Shown here: positions 5,868 through 5,873 of the stretch, one piece after another
How the letters are laid out: each line of letters starts with the position of its first letter
Numbering within the stretch: position 1 is the first letter of the stretch
Assembly (NCBI GenBank): GCA_025454445.1
Contig: JALOOK010000317.1
Span: forward strand, 1-5,873
Length of the DNA stretch: 5,873 bases
From: Oscillatoria sp. Prado101
GTDB taxonomy: Bacteria; Cyanobacteriota; Cyanobacteriia; Cyanobacteriales; Oscillatoriaceae
Reading direction: 5' to 3'
Notes under the pieces: model-generated
Databases searched by the model: none
What the model saw: only the letters and a program-made list of their open reading frames with translations
What the model was told of the DNA's origin: nothing
Position numbers and translations under genes: made by a program

Positions 5868-5873
5868 TTCCCT

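Overview
The window looks like a piece of a cyanobacterial chromosome. It carries a complete magnesium chelatase subunit D gene of the oxygenic-phototroph (ChlD) type and a molybdate transporter in which permease and ATPase are joined in one reading unit, an arrangement known from cyanobacteria. It also has several families of short palindromic repeats of the kind scattered through genomes of filamentous cyanobacteria. An Oscillatoriales-like filamentous species is my best guess. That guess rests on repeat style and remembered protein similarity, not on a search.

Layout: chlD fills 27-2123 on the plus strand. A non-coding, repeat-rich stretch follows (about 2124-2688). It holds a 33-bp palindrome, a nested hairpin block, two copies of a 78-bp direct repeat, a further hairpin, a second 33-bp palindrome and a 25-bp hairpin element. 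A minus-strand FAD-dependent oxidoreductase of the DadA/glycine-oxidase superfamily occupies 2689-3870, convergent with chlD. A second copy of the 25-bp element lies in the 85-bp gap beyond its start. The minus-strand molybdate transporter follows: ATPase part (ModC) 3956-4951, permease part (ModB) 4936-5784. A third 33-bp palindrome sits at 5835-5867, near the window edge.

How the genes work together: ChlD is the scaffold/regulatory subunit of Mg-chelatase, at the entry to chlorophyll synthesis. ModB and ModC form the membrane and energy-coupling parts of a molybdate importer, whose product is needed for molybdenum cofactor or nitrogenase cofactor. The binding protein ModA is not in the window. 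The oxidoreductase is on the same strand just downstream of modBC, but nothing in its sequence ties it to molybdenum.

The most notable observation is that the ModB and ModC frames are separated by one nucleotide at a run of six G residues (minus strand). The reading frame before the run encodes the start of the ATPase domain, including the probable ATP-stacking aromatic residue. The frame after it encodes Walker A onward. No plausible internal start would give a complete ATPase. An intact 609-residue ModBC fusion therefore needs a -1 frameshift, transcript slippage, or a seventh G in the true sequence. I see no wholly new system. The other points of interest are the repeat families and the way one repeat copy supplies the stop codon of the oxidoreductase gene.
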